DNA from: Alphaproteobacteria bacterium
Lineage (GTDB): Bacteria > Myxococcota_A > UBA796 > GCA-2862545
Length of the DNA: 64,000 bases
Assembly (NCBI GenBank): GCA_020632885.1
Contig: JACKEQ010000007.1
Coordinates: 1-64,000 of the forward strand
Reading direction: 5' to 3'
In this document: positions 54,426-63,794 of the stretch, piece by piece
Layout of the letters: every line of letters starts with the position of its first letter
Numbering within the stretch: the stretch's first letter is position 1
Program-made: the position numbers and the translations under genes
The notes under the pieces: generated by a model
What the model was told of the DNA's origin: nothing
Seen by the model: only the letters and a program-made list of their open reading frames with translations
The model's database searches: none

Positions 54426-54882
54426 TGACGAACAACGCGAGCACGGCGAGCCCAGCGGAGACGGGCAACGACATCACCACCCCCGGCCAGCGGGGACGCC
54501 CGATGCGCTCGAGCATCGCGCACACCCCGAAGCAGACGGCCCCTCCCCCACCCACGGTCGCGAGCGCCATGGGCACGAAGGGCTTGCCGTCGGCGGGGTT
54601 GGCGACGAGCGTGATGAACAGGCCGTCCGCGGCACCCATGGCGCACGAGAACAGGGCGCCGGCGAACACGGCCGCCGAGACGGGCCACCGGCGGGTCACC
54701 CGCAGGACGAGGGCCCAGGGCACGCCGAACACTGCCGGCGGCACGGTCACCGCGAGGAACATCTGCAGGACGAACGGGTCCCAGAGCCGCCCGGGCGAGC
54801 CGTCCAGAGCAGCCACGATGGCCGCGATGATCCCGACGAGCACGAGGCCGGACACGATCCAGCCCGCCACCACGGGGCCCAC
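54418..54882 (-). CDS. integral membrane protein of unknown function (about 154 aa)
   Basis: About four or five membrane helices (GWIVSGLVLVGIIAAIVAAL, FLAVTVPPAVFGVPWALV and others). No ATG is near the start of the hydrophobic region. GTG at 54882 is the likeliest start, since longer forms would run into the LOG gene on the same strand, whose stop lies at 54906. GGGGAG lies about 12 bases upstream, which is long. Function unknown. Confidence 0.65.
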   Translation of the reverse strand: MGPVVAGWIVSGLVLVGIIAAIVAALDGSPGRLWDPFVLQMFLAVTVPPAVFGVPWALVLRVTRRWPVSAAVFAGALFSCAMGAADGLFITLVANPADGKPFVPMALATVGGGGAVCFGVCAMLERIGRPRWPGVVMSLPVSAGLAVLALFVNV

Positions 54883-54905
54883 CCATACGGCGAGCTCCCC
54901 GACGG

Positions 54906-55499
54906 TCAGCCCTTCGGGGTCTTCAGCCACTTGCCCATCTCGGGGATCTGGGCCTTCTCCATGTCCTCGATGAGCCGGCCGGCGCTCGTGTGCACCACGA
55001 GCAGGTCGCGGAGCTGGGGGCGGATGAACCCCTCGTCGGCCGCGTGGTGCAGGAAGCGCTGCAGGTGGTCGAAGTAGCCCTCGACGTTCAGCAGGCCCAC
55101 GGGCTTCCGGTGGTAGTTGAGCTGCGCCCACGTCACGACCTCGAAGAGCTCCTCGAGGGTGCCGTAGCCGCCGGGCAGCGCGATGAAGGCGTCCGCGAGG
55201 TGCATCATCATGGACTTCCGCGCGTGCATGGAGTCCACCACGAACATGTCCGTGACGCCCTTGTGGCCGAGCTCGAGGTCCATGAGCTTCATCGGGATGA
55301 CGCCCGTGACCTTCCCGCGCGCCTCGAGCGCGGCGTCGGCCACCGCACCCATCATGCCCACGGAACCCCCGCCGTAGACGACCTCGATGTGCCGTCCGGC
55401 GAGCACCTGGCCCATCTCCCAGGCCGCCGCGTAGTACGAGCCGCGGGCGTCGTTGGACGCCCCGCAGAACACGGCGACCCGCTTGAACCGGCTAGCCAC
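54906..55499 (-). CDS. LOG-family phosphoribohydrolase
   Basis: 197 residues. LOG proteins hydrolyse cytokinin riboside 5'-monophosphate or related nucleotides to the free base. The family motif PGGYGTLEE and the earlier VYGGGSVGMMG are both present, with a Rossmann-like N-terminus (VAVFCGAS). Length is typical. The GTG start at 55499 overlaps the ppdK stop by eight bases, so it is co-transcribed. In bacteria many LOG proteins act on AMP-type nucleotides; the substrate here is not known. Confidence 0.9.
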   Translation of the reverse strand: MASRFKRVAVFCGASNDARGSYYAAAWEMGQVLAGRHIEVVYGGGSVGMMGAVADAALEARGKVTGVIPMKLMDLELGHKGVTDMFVVDSMHARKSMMMHLADAFIALPGGYGTLEELFEVVTWAQLNYHRKPVGLLNVEGYFDHLQRFLHHAADEGFIRPQLRDLLVVHTSAGRLIEDMEKAQIPEMGKWLKTPKG

Positions 55500-58122
55500 G
55501 CGGGTTCTCGATCTGCGCGACGGCGGCCGCCAGACGCGCGACCGGCACGCGGTAGGGCGAGCAGCTCACGTAGTTCAGGCCGTTGGCGTGGAAGAAGCGG
55601 ACGCCGTTGGGGTCGCCGCCGTGCTCCCCGCACACGCCCACCTTCAGGTGCGCCTTGGTGGCCCGACCGCGCTCGGTGCCCATCTGGACGAGCTGGCCGA
55701 CCCCCTCGGTGTCGAAGACCGCGAGCGGGCTGTGCGGCATGAGGCCCGCACGCTGGTAGTCCGGGAAGAACTTGCCCATGTCGTCGCGCGACATGCCGTA
55801 GGTCATCTGGGTGAGGTCGTTGGTGCCGAAGGAGAAGAAGTCGGCGTGCTTCGCGACGTCTCCGGCCGTCAGCGCGGCGCGCGGGAGCTCGATCATCGTG
55901 CCCACGAGGTACTCGGGGCCCGTGCCGTACTCGCCGATGACGGCCTCGGCGGTCTCCACCACGAGGGCCCGCATGCGCTCGAGCTCGCCGGCCAGCGCGA
56001 CCAGCGGGATCATCACCTCGGGCAGCACGACCACACCCTCCTGGGTGAGCTCGCAGGCGGCCTCGAAGATCGCGCGCACCTGGGTGCGGTAGACCTCGGG
56101 GCTCGTGAGACCCACGCGCACACCGCGGTGACCGAGCATCGGGTTGGACTCCGCGAGCTGCGTCAGGCGCACCTTGAGGGCCTCCACGCGCACGCCGAGC
56201 GCCCGGGCGGTCTCGCCGAGATCCTCGTCGTGGCCAGGGAGGAACTCGTGCAGCGGGGGATCCAGGAGGCGGATCGTCACCGGCAGGCCGTCCATCGCGC
56301 GGAAGATCTCGGCGAACATCCCGCGCTGGATCGGGAGGATCTCGTTCAGGGCGCGCTGGCGGGCCTTGGGATCGTCCGCGAGGATCATCCGGCGGATCGC
56401 CTTCAGGCTCTCGGGCTGGAAGAACATGTGCTCGGTCCGGCAGAGGCCGATGCCCACGGCGCCGAGCTCCCGGGCGCGCGCGGCGTCCGGGCCGGTGTCG
56501 GCGTTGGCGCGCACGTCCAGGCGGGCGACGTCGTCGGCCCAGCTCAGCAGCTCGGCCATCGCGCCGCTGTCGGACTCGGGCGAGAGCATCTCGACCTTGC
56601 CCTCCATCACCTCGCCCGTCGCGCCGTCGATCGTGATCCAGTCGCCCTTCCGGATCACGGAGTCGCCCGCGTAGAAGAGCTCCCGGCTGTAGTCGACCTG
56701 GATGTCGGTGCACCCGACCACGCAGGGCTTGCCCATGCCGCGCGCCACGACGGCCGCGTGGGACGTCTGCCCACCGCGCGCTGTGAGCACACCCGCCGCG
56801 ACCGTCATGCCCTGGATGTCCTCGGGGCTGGTCTCGAGACGCACGAGGATCGTGGGCTCGTCGCGATCGAAGTACTCCTGGCAGTCGGCCGACTCGAAGA
56901 CCACGGCACCCGTGGCGGCGCCGGGGGCGGCGTCGAGGCCCTTGGCGATGACCTTCTTCTTCGCGTCCGGGCTGATCACCGGCCGCATCACCATCTCGAG
57001 GGAGCTCGGCTCGATGCGCTTCAGGGCGTCGTCGCGGGTGATGACACCCTCGTGCACGAGGTCCACGACGATCTGCACGGCGGCCTGCGCGGACCGCTTG
57101 CCCGTGCGGGTCTGGAGGATGAAGAGCTCGCCCTGCTCGATGGTGAACTCGATGTCCTGCATGTCGCGGTAGTGGGTCTCGAGGTCGTTCGCGAGCCCGC
57201 AGAGCTTGGCGTAGAGCGCGGGATGCGTGTGCTCGAGGGTGTCCGGCGTGGTGCCGTGGACCGGGAACGGCGTGCGGATGCCGGCCACGACGTCCTCACC
57301 CTGCGCGTTCGGGAGCCACTCGCCGAACAGGCCGGTGGCGCCGGTCTTGGGGTTGCGGGTGAAGCACACGCCCGTGCCGCTCGCGCCCTCCATGTTCCCG
57401 AAGACCATGGACTGCACGTTCACGGCCGTGCCCGCGGCGTCCGGGATGCCGTGGGACTTCCGGTAGTACCGGGCCCGATGGCTGTTGTACGAGCTGAACA
57501 CGGCGTCCACGGCGGCCTTGAGCTGCTCCATGGGGTCCTGGGGGAACTCGCGGCCCACCTCGGCCACGACGCGCTTCAGGACGTCCGTGAGCCCCTTCAG
57601 GCCCTCCGCGTCGAGGTTCTCGATCTTCCGGTCGCCCAGGAAGGCGTCCGCGGCGCGCGACATGCGGGTGAAGTGCACGCCGAGCACGATGTCGCCGAAC
57701 ATCTGCACGAAGCGCCGGTAGCTGTCCCAGGCGAAGCGCTCGCCGGCCGCGCGGGCCAGGGCCTGCACGGTGGTGTCGTTCAGGCCGAGGTTCAGCACGG
57801 TGTCCATCATGCCGGGCATCGAGATGGCGGCACCGCTGCGCACGCTCACGAGGAGCGGGTGCTGGCTGTCGCCGAACCGCTTGCCGGTGGCCTCCTCCAG
57901 CGAGCGCACGGCCTCGACGAGGTCGTGCTCGAGGCCGTCCGGCCAGCGCTGCCCGTTGTCGAAGAAGTAGCCGCACGCCTCGGTGGTGAGGGTGAACCCG
58001 GGCGGCACCGGGAGGCCCATGCGCGACATCGAGGCCAGTCCGGCGCCCTTGCCGCCGAGGATGGCCTTGCCGGCGTCCTCCGCGGGGGTGCGTCCTGCGC
58101 CGAAGCTGTGGATCCAGGGCAT
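55492..58122 (-). CDS. ppdK: pyruvate, phosphate dikinase
   Basis: 876 residues, a normal length. It interconverts pyruvate + ATP + Pi with phosphoenolpyruvate + AMP + PPi. The N-terminal nucleotide-binding domain starts with GGKGAGLASMSRMGLPVPPGF. The swivelling His is in GGQTSHAAVVARGMGKP near residue 455. The C-terminal PEP domain has LPEVMIPLV and GVCGEHGGDP. ATG 58122 is preceded by GAGGA. It starts eight bases after the glyS stop and overlaps the LOG gene. Allows gluconeogenesis from pyruvate or PPi-linked glycolysis. Confidence 0.96.
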   Translation of the reverse strand: MPWIHSFGAGRTPAEDAGKAILGGKGAGLASMSRMGLPVPPGFTLTTEACGYFFDNGQRWPDGLEHDLVEAVRSLEEATGKRFGDSQHPLLVSVRSGAAISMPGMMDTVLNLGLNDTTVQALARAAGERFAWDSYRRFVQMFGDIVLGVHFTRMSRAADAFLGDRKIENLDAEGLKGLTDVLKRVVAEVGREFPQDPMEQLKAAVDAVFSSYNSHRARYYRKSHGIPDAAGTAVNVQSMVFGNMEGASGTGVCFTRNPKTGATGLFGEWLPNAQGEDVVAGIRTPFPVHGTTPDTLEHTHPALYAKLCGLANDLETHYRDMQDIEFTIEQGELFILQTRTGKRSAQAAVQIVVDLVHEGVITRDDALKRIEPSSLEMVMRPVISPDAKKKVIAKGLDAAPGAATGAVVFESADCQEYFDRDEPTILVRLETSPEDIQGMTVAAGVLTARGGQTSHAAVVARGMGKPCVVGCTDIQVDYSRELFYAGDSVIRKGDWITIDGATGEVMEGKVEMLSPESDSGAMAELLSWADDVARLDVRANADTGPDAARARELGAVGIGLCRTEHMFFQPESLKAIRRMILADDPKARQRALNEILPIQRGMFAEIFRAMDGLPVTIRLLDPPLHEFLPGHDEDLGETARALGVRVEALKVRLTQLAESNPMLGHRGVRVGLTSPEVYRTQVRAIFEAACELTQEGVVVLPEVMIPLVALAGELERMRALVVETAEAVIGEYGTGPEYLVGTMIELPRAALTAGDVAKHADFFSFGTNDLTQMTYGMSRDDMGKFFPDYQRAGLMPHSPLAVFDTEGVGQLVQMGTERGRATKAHLKVGVCGEHGGDPNGVRFFHANGLNYVSCSPYRVPVARLAAAVAQIENPRG

Positions 58123-58130
58123 TTCGTTCC

Positions 58131-60221
58131 TCAACGTGTGGAGATGCGGGAGAAGTCGGCGAGGCGCCGGAAGATGGCGGCCACGCCGAGCAGGAGGCCC
58201 TTGCGGGCGGCGCGGAGCTTGGGGTCCTTGTCCTCGACGAGGACGTCGTCGAAGAACCGCGACACGGCGGGCGCGAGGGTGAGCGCGGCCGCGAAGGCCC
58301 CGTCGTAGTCGAGGGCGGCGACGTGGGTGTCCACCCGGGCCGCGACCTCCTTCGAGCGGTCGAAGAGCTCCTTCGACGCGGTCTCCACCAGGGCTTCGCG
58401 GCGCGGCATGGCGGCGTCGCTGCCCTGCGTGATGTTCAGCACGCGCTTGAACGTGTGCATGATCGGCAGGAAGCCCTCGGAGCGGGAGGCCTTCACCAGC
58501 GCGTCCAGGCGGGCGCTCCAGTCGACGGGCACGGGCTCGCCGACGGCCAGCACGGCGTCCACGAGGTCTCCGCTGACGCCGCCGCGGGTGGCCTGGGCCT
58601 TGAACCGTGTGCGGGCGAACTCGAGGAGCTCGGCCAGCAGGGCGTCCCGGCCGCGGAAGTCGTCGCCCTGGGCCTTGGTCCAGCGGTCGTAGTCCTTGCC
58701 GTGGGCGTGGGTGTGGAAGACGTCCATGGCGGCCTCGAAGAGGGGCTCGAGGGACGCGCGGCGCTCGCCCAGCAGGGCCAGCACACCGATCACGGCGCGA
58801 CGCAGGCCCTGCGGATCCCCACTGCCGCTCGGGGTCATCCCGATGCCGAAGCAGCCGACGAGGGTGTCGAGGCGCTCGGCCAGGGCGAGCGTGCGGCCCT
58901 CGGCGGTGGTCGGGAGGGCGTCGTCGGCCCCGGCCGGCTGGTAGTGCTCCTCGATGGCGAGGGCGACGGTGGGGTCCTCGCCCTGGGCGGTGGCGTACAG
59001 GCGGCCCATGTGGCCCTGGAGGTCCGGGAACTCGCCCACCATGAGCGTGGCGAGGTCCGACTTGCAGAGCTCCCCGGCCCGGTGGACCTTCGCGGGGTCC
59101 GCGCCCATCCCGGCAGCCAGGCGCTGGCCGAGCTCCGCGACGCGCACGGCCTTGGCGGCCATGGAGCCGAGGCCCCGGATCCACCGCATCTTCTCGAGCT
59201 GCAGGCCGTGCGTCTCGAGGCGCTTCTTCTGGTCTTCCGCGAAGAAGAACTGCGCGTCGTGGAACCGGGCGCGGAGCACGTTCGCGTTGCCCGCGGCGAT
59301 GGGGTCGTGGGCACCCCAGGGGTTGTTCGAGATCACCACGAAGTGCTCGGTGAGCGCGCCGTCGCGGGTGACCGGGAAGTACCGCTGGTGGGCCTTCATC
59401 GCCTTCACGAGGAGGCGTGGCGGGAGCGCCAGCAGCTCGGCGTCGAAGGCACCCCGGACGAGCGTGGGGGCCTCGACGAGGTGCGTGACCTCCTCGAGGA
59501 GGGCCTCGTCGACCACGGGGTCGCCGCCGACCGCCGCGATCCCCTCGAGCACGAGCTCGCGCACGCGGGCCTTCCGCGCGTCGAGGTCCGGCTCCACGGC
59601 CCGCTTGCGCAGACCGGCCAGCCAGGAGGCCTCGTCGTTGAACGCGAACCCGGTGTCCTCCGCGAGCCGGTGGCCCACGGTGATGTTGTCGACGCGGACG
59701 CCCGCGGCCTCGCCGTAGATCGCCTCGCCGGCGTACACGGCGTTGACGCGATGGATCGGGCGGGCCCAGCGCGTGCCGCCGCTCCCCCACTCCATCGACT
59801 TGCGGAACCCGATGCCGCGCACCACGCCATCCAGGCCGGACGCGACGCGCTCCCGGGTGGACTCGCCACCCTCCGTGATCAGGGCGGCGACCACGCGCCC
59901 CTTGGGACCGTCGACCACGCGGAGGTCCGCGACGTCCACGCCCTTCCCGCGGGCGAAGCCGATGGCGACCTTGGTGGGCTCACCGTCCTTGAACGCGCTC
60001 GACTCGGGCGGCCCGAGGACCTCCTTCTGGACCTCCGGGCGACCCTCGGCCACGCCGTCCACCACGACCGCGAGGCGACGCGGGGTCGCGTAGACCCGCG
60101 TGCCGCCGTGCTCGATGCCCTCCAGGAGCCCGAGGACCCCGGTGCGCAGGGCGTCCAGCGCCGGACGCACGAAGGTGGCGGGCAGCTCCTCGCACTGCAC
60201 CTCGACGAGCAACTGGCTCAT
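58131..60221 (-). CDS. glyS: glycyl-tRNA synthetase beta subunit
   Basis: 696 residues, the usual length of the beta subunit of the bacterial alpha2beta2 enzyme. It binds tRNA and supports aminoacylation by GlyQ. Recognisable segments are LLVEVQCEELP at the start, TPRRLAV, AMKAHQRYFPV and an anticodon-binding-like C-terminus with ITQGSDAAM. The ATG overlaps the glyQ stop by four bases (ATGA), so the two subunits are translated together. Confidence 0.96.
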   Translation of the reverse strand: MSQLLVEVQCEELPATFVRPALDALRTGVLGLLEGIEHGGTRVYATPRRLAVVVDGVAEGRPEVQKEVLGPPESSAFKDGEPTKVAIGFARGKGVDVADLRVVDGPKGRVVAALITEGGESTRERVASGLDGVVRGIGFRKSMEWGSGGTRWARPIHRVNAVYAGEAIYGEAAGVRVDNITVGHRLAEDTGFAFNDEASWLAGLRKRAVEPDLDARKARVRELVLEGIAAVGGDPVVDEALLEEVTHLVEAPTLVRGAFDAELLALPPRLLVKAMKAHQRYFPVTRDGALTEHFVVISNNPWGAHDPIAAGNANVLRARFHDAQFFFAEDQKKRLETHGLQLEKMRWIRGLGSMAAKAVRVAELGQRLAAGMGADPAKVHRAGELCKSDLATLMVGEFPDLQGHMGRLYATAQGEDPTVALAIEEHYQPAGADDALPTTAEGRTLALAERLDTLVGCFGIGMTPSGSGDPQGLRRAVIGVLALLGERRASLEPLFEAAMDVFHTHAHGKDYDRWTKAQGDDFRGRDALLAELLEFARTRFKAQATRGGVSGDLVDAVLAVGEPVPVDWSARLDALVKASRSEGFLPIMHTFKRVLNITQGSDAAMPRREALVETASKELFDRSKEVAARVDTHVAALDYDGAFAAALTLAPAVSRFFDDVLVEDKDPKLRAARKGLLLGVAAIFRRLADFSRISTR

Positions 60222-61093
60222 GCTCCCTCCTCGGCGGACGCGGCGTCGGGCTGGCTGACCTGGGCGTTCCAGAGCTCGGCGCACTGGCAGGCGAGCTCGC
60301 GGATGCGGCGGATGTAGTCCTGGCGCTCGGCGACCGAGATGGCCCCGCGGGCGTCCAGGAGGTTGAAGGTGTGGCTGGTGGCGATGGCCTGGTCGTAGGC
60401 CGGCAGCGGCAGGCGCGCGTCGATCAGGCGCTCGCACTCCGCGAACGACTGGTTGAACGCGGCGAACAGCGTCTCGATGTGCGCGTGCTCGAAGTTGTAG
60501 GCGGACTGCTGCTTCTCGTTCTCGAGGAACACGTCGCCGTACGACACGCCCTTCACCCACTGGATGTCGTAGACCGACCGCACGCCCTGGAGGGCGGCGA
60601 CCAGCCGCTCGAGGCCGTACGTGAGCTCGACGGGCACGGGCTTGGTGGTGACCCCGCCCACCTGCTGGAAGTACGTGAACTGGCTCACCTCGAGGCCGTT
60701 CATCCAGACCTCCCAGCCGAGCCCCCAGGCGCCCAGCGTGGGGCTCTCCCAGTCGTCCTCCACGAAGCGGATGTCGTTGTCGCGCAGCGAGATGCCGAGG
60801 GCCTCGAGCGACCCCAGGTACAGGTCCTGGATGTTCGGCGGGCTCGGCTTCATGATGACCTGGTACTGGTAGTAGTGACCGAGCCGGTTGGGGTTGTCGC
60901 CGTAGCGGGCGTCGCCCGGGCGCCGCGAGGGCTGCACGTACGCGCAGTTCCACGCGCCGGGACCGAGGCTGCGCAGGACCGTCGCCGGGTGGAACGTGCC
61001 AGCGCCCATCATCATGTCGTGGGGCTGGAGCAGCACACATCCCTGGTCGCCCCAGTAGCGCTGGAGCGTCAGGATGGCGTCTTGGAAGTACAT
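60218..61093 (-). CDS. glyQ: glycyl-tRNA synthetase alpha subunit
   Basis: 291 residues. The catalytic alpha subunit activates glycine with ATP and charges tRNA-Gly together with GlyS. Segments YWGDQGCVLLQPHDM, GAGTFHPAT, YVQPSRRPGD and WGLGWEVWMNG are diagnostic. ATG 61093 is chosen because GGAG lies six bases upstream; ATG 61105 would add four residues (MESP) and lacks a binding site. First gene of a same-strand series running to about 50063. Confidence 0.96.
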   Translation of the reverse strand: MYFQDAILTLQRYWGDQGCVLLQPHDMMMGAGTFHPATVLRSLGPGAWNCAYVQPSRRPGDARYGDNPNRLGHYYQYQVIMKPSPPNIQDLYLGSLEALGISLRDNDIRFVEDDWESPTLGAWGLGWEVWMNGLEVSQFTYFQQVGGVTTKPVPVELTYGLERLVAALQGVRSVYDIQWVKGVSYGDVFLENEKQQSAYNFEHAHIETLFAAFNQSFAECERLIDARLPLPAYDQAIATSHTFNLLDARGAISVAERQDYIRRIRELACQCAELWNAQVSQPDAASAEEGA

Positions 61094-61099
61094 CGGGGA

Positions 61100-61103
61100 C
61101 TCC
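61100..61103 (-). promoter_or_regulatory. ribosome binding site GGAG of glyQ
   Basis: The minus strand reads GGAG six bases before the ATG at 61093. It lies inside the alternative upstream start at 61105 and favours the shorter protein. Confidence 0.5.
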
Positions 61104-61124
61104 ATGGCCGGCTGCCGGTGTAAC

Positions 61125-61184
61125 CCCCTGGACCGGTTCCGGCGGTGATCCGCAACCACCGGCGGCGACACCCCGCTCCAGGGG
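61125..61184 (-). promoter_or_regulatory. long-range inverted repeat in the glyQS leader region
   Basis: Arms CCCCTGGA (61125-61132) and TCCAGGGG (61177-61184) enclose 44 bases with a smaller CGGTG/CACCG pairing inside. The element lies between the glyQ start and the divergent lipoprotein start, mostly on the glyQ leader side. It lacks the T-box consensus, so it is not a glycine T-box. It could be a leader structure or operator. Confidence 0.3.
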
Positions 61185-61212
61185 ATACGGGCCCCGCGCC
61201 CGGAGGTCCCGC

Positions 61213-62331
61213 ATGCGCCGCTTCGCCGTCCCGATCGCCCTGATCCTGCTCGCCTGCAAGGGGGAGCCCACGCCTCCGGTGGTCACGCCGGTCACCTTCC
61301 TCGCCACGGGGGCCGCCGGCAGCCTCGATGCCACGCTGCCCCAGGACGTCGCGGACGCCCACGACGCGCTCCAGTCGCTGCACGCAGTGCTCGGCCTCAT
61401 GGCGGTGGACGTGGACGTCCAGGACCTCATGAACGTGCCCACGGTGGCGCCCGATCCCGCCACGAAGTGCTGGACGACGGCGCTGTCGGGCAACTCGCGC
61501 ACGCTCTCCTACACCCTGTGCGGGACGTTCGTGGAGGGCCAGGCGCGGATCGAGCAGCGCACCGATCAGTCCCGCCTCGTCACCACCACACCGGCCTTCA
61601 CCTACGACGGGCGGGGTCTTGGCGGCGGTCTCGTGCTCGACCCCACGCTGGTCGACTCCCCCGTCTTCCAGACCTCCGCCGCGGACGCCGACGGCAACGC
61701 GTCCGACACCCTGCTCGTGCGCGTGGACGCCCGGCAGATCGAGCTCGGGCTCGCGGGCCGTCTGGAGCTCGACACCACGAGCAGCCGCGTCATGGCGTGG
61801 GGCACCGCGTCGGTCGGCGACGTCGACATCGTGATCGGCGGAGCGACGCCCGAGGAGGTCGACACCGACACCCGGCCCGCCGAGGTCTCCGTCACGCCGT
61901 TCGTCTCCGAGTGCCGCTGCCAGGTCGACGGCCAGGTCACCTACGACGTCAGCCTGCCGCTGGAGGTCGGGCTCGACATCGCCTCCGCCCTCGAGGACGC
62001 CGGCACCCTCTGGCCCGAGCTCCCCGTCGCGGTCGACGGCGAGGTGGCCGGGCGTCTCACCGTCCAGCCCGGGGCTGCCTGCGGCGACTGGACCGGGACC
62101 TTCGAGCCCGCAGCGCCCATCACGGTCACCGGACAGGCTGTGCGCGCCGCGATCGAGCTCGGCTGCGCGAGCAACAGCTTCGGGAGCGAGGAGAGCTGCG
62201 AGCGCGTGCGCCAGGGGGCCGTGTCGCTCGAGTCCCTCGAGATCACGCTCTCCGACCGGGTGAAGCGCGAGCTCGTCGAGGTGCTCGGCACCCAGTTCGA
62301 CAACGGGTTCTGCGAGGTCTTCGTCGACTGA
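61213..62331 (+). CDS. lipoprotein of unknown function (372 aa)
   Basis: A lipoprotein signal ends in LLAC (C15). GGAGGT at 61202-61207 lies five bases before the ATG at 61213. The mature protein is beta-rich, with cysteines that may form disulfides, TDTRPAEVSV- and GRLTVQPGAACGDW-type strands, and no recognised domain. Probably anchored to the outer membrane. Divergent from glyQ, convergent with the next gene (six bases between stop codons). Function unknown. Confidence 0.78.
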   Translation: MRRFAVPIALILLACKGEPTPPVVTPVTFLATGAAGSLDATLPQDVADAHDALQSLHAVLGLMAVDVDVQDLMNVPTVAPDPATKCWTTALSGNSRTLSYTLCGTFVEGQARIEQRTDQSRLVTTTPAFTYDGRGLGGGLVLDPTLVDSPVFQTSAADADGNASDTLLVRVDARQIELGLAGRLELDTTSSRVMAWGTASVGDVDIVIGGATPEEVDTDTRPAEVSVTPFVSECRCQVDGQVTYDVSLPLEVGLDIASALEDAGTLWPELPVAVDGEVAGRLTVQPGAACGDWTGTFEPAAPITVTGQAVRAAIELGCASNSFGSEESCERVRQGAVSLESLEITLSDRVKRELVEVLGTQFDNGFCEVFVD

Positions 62332-62337
62332 CGCGGG

Positions 62338-63771
62338 TCAGCCCTCGGCGCGCACGTAGGGCAGGACGTCCTGCAGGCGGGCCGTGAGGGCCGCGTCGTC
62401 CAGGGCGTTCACGAGGGGCTGCAGAGGCACGGGGTCCACCCCCTCGCGCTCCTCGTGCACCAGGCCGCGGCGGGAGGGCTTCCGGATGACGGGACGGCTC
62501 TCGCAGAGCGCGATGTAGCGGTCCGCCAGGCCCGCGAGGTCGGCAGCCGCCACGCCGCGCATCAGGGCCGGCACGAACACGCGCGTGAGCTCCGGGTGAC
62601 GCTCCAGGACGCCCGCGGCGGCGTCCACCAGGCCGGGGACGGAGGGACGGGCGGTGGCGAGGGCCTCGATGCGGTCGCGGGTCCAGAGGGCGGACTCGTC
62701 GTCGTGGCCGAGGGAGTCGACGGCCGACCCCGCGACGGACGCGTGCAGACCGGCCTCCGCGAGGGCCGCCAGGGCGTCCCAGGCCCGCTCGGGGTCGTCG
62801 GGCCACGCCCGCACGAAGGCCTCCAGCTCGGCCTGGCAGCGGGCTGCAGCACCCCACTGGCGCACGACGTCGATGCCGGTGCCGGCGTACCGGATCCATG
62901 CCGCCAGCGGGAAGTGCGGGAGGTCCGGGCTCGCCTTGAGCACCTCCTGGAGCTTGCGGACGAGACCGAGCGGTGCTGGCGGGTCGCTGGCCAGCCAGGC
63001 GTCGAGGGCTGCCCCGCTGCGGGCGTCGGCCATGCCGAGCACCAGGAGGGTCCACGGGAAGCGGTCGTGCAGGGCGGCGGCCACGCGGCCGGCCCACGGG
63101 CTGCTCCAGCTCACGAGCAGCGTGAGGGCGTCTGCCGCCTGGACCTCGTCGAGCTCCAGGCGTCCGGAGACGATGCCGTCGCCGAGGGCCTCTTCCATCA
63201 TCGGCTTGCTCGCGCCGTGGTTCAGGAGCTCGTTCACGGCGCGGGAGCGGTACGGGGACAGGGCGCTGCCGACCATCAGGCGGTGCTCGGTGTCGCCGAA
63301 GCGCACGATCACCGCGTAGAGCGCGGCGTCGTGGCCGTGCAGGCGGGGGACGAGCTGGCGTACGGCGTCTACGCGGTCGGTCCACTGGGTCTCGCCGAGG
63401 ACCTTCACGACCGCGCGGACGAGGGGCTCCGGGCACCCTTCGCGATCCAGGGCGGCAGCGAGGCAGCCGACCGTCTCGGGACGCCCGATCACGCCCGTGA
63501 ACACGAGCCGATCGCAGGCGGCCTCCCCCACCGTCTTGCTGGGCTTCTTGCTCCCGGAGGCGCCGAAGAAGGCCGCGAAGGGGTCTTCGGGCTCGGCGGG
63601 CTGCATGTCGTCGGGGAGCGGGCGGGTGTCGGCGGCCACGTCGAGCATGGCCTCGAGCACGCGCAGGTCGTCGAGGTCGACCTGACGCACGCGGCCCGCG
63701 GTGACGGCACGGGTGCGGGGGTCGTCGGCGGTGAGCCCGGTGAGGAGCGAGTCGCGCAGGTCGTCTTCCAT
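62338..63771 (-). CDS. helical protein of unknown function (477 aa)
   Basis: Cytoplasmic-looking helical protein, rich in Ala, Leu, Asp and Arg, with a regular hydrophobic pattern that suggests HEAT/ARM-type solenoid repeats (segments such as LVRAVVKVLGETQWTDRVDA). GGAGG four bases before the ATG at 63771 sets the start; the frame is open further upstream but is low complexity. A short PEDPFAAFFG segment breaks the helices near residue 65. No catalytic motif or family recognised. Confidence 0.7.
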   Translation of the reverse strand: MEDDLRDSLLTGLTADDPRTRAVTAGRVRQVDLDDLRVLEAMLDVAADTRPLPDDMQPAEPEDPFAAFFGASGSKKPSKTVGEAACDRLVFTGVIGRPETVGCLAAALDREGCPEPLVRAVVKVLGETQWTDRVDAVRQLVPRLHGHDAALYAVIVRFGDTEHRLMVGSALSPYRSRAVNELLNHGASKPMMEEALGDGIVSGRLELDEVQAADALTLLVSWSSPWAGRVAAALHDRFPWTLLVLGMADARSGAALDAWLASDPPAPLGLVRKLQEVLKASPDLPHFPLAAWIRYAGTGIDVVRQWGAAARCQAELEAFVRAWPDDPERAWDALAALAEAGLHASVAGSAVDSLGHDDESALWTRDRIEALATARPSVPGLVDAAAGVLERHPELTRVFVPALMRGVAAADLAGLADRYIALCESRPVIRKPSRRGLVHEEREGVDPVPLQPLVNALDDAALTARLQDVLPYVRAEG

Positions 63772-63794
63772 GGTTCCTCCGGCGGCGGACCCTA

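Noticed and set aside
61094..61212. Glycine T-box riboswitch upstream of glyQS
   Set aside because: No T-box consensus or antiterminator/terminator pair is visible, and T-boxes are essentially absent from proteobacteria-like lineages.
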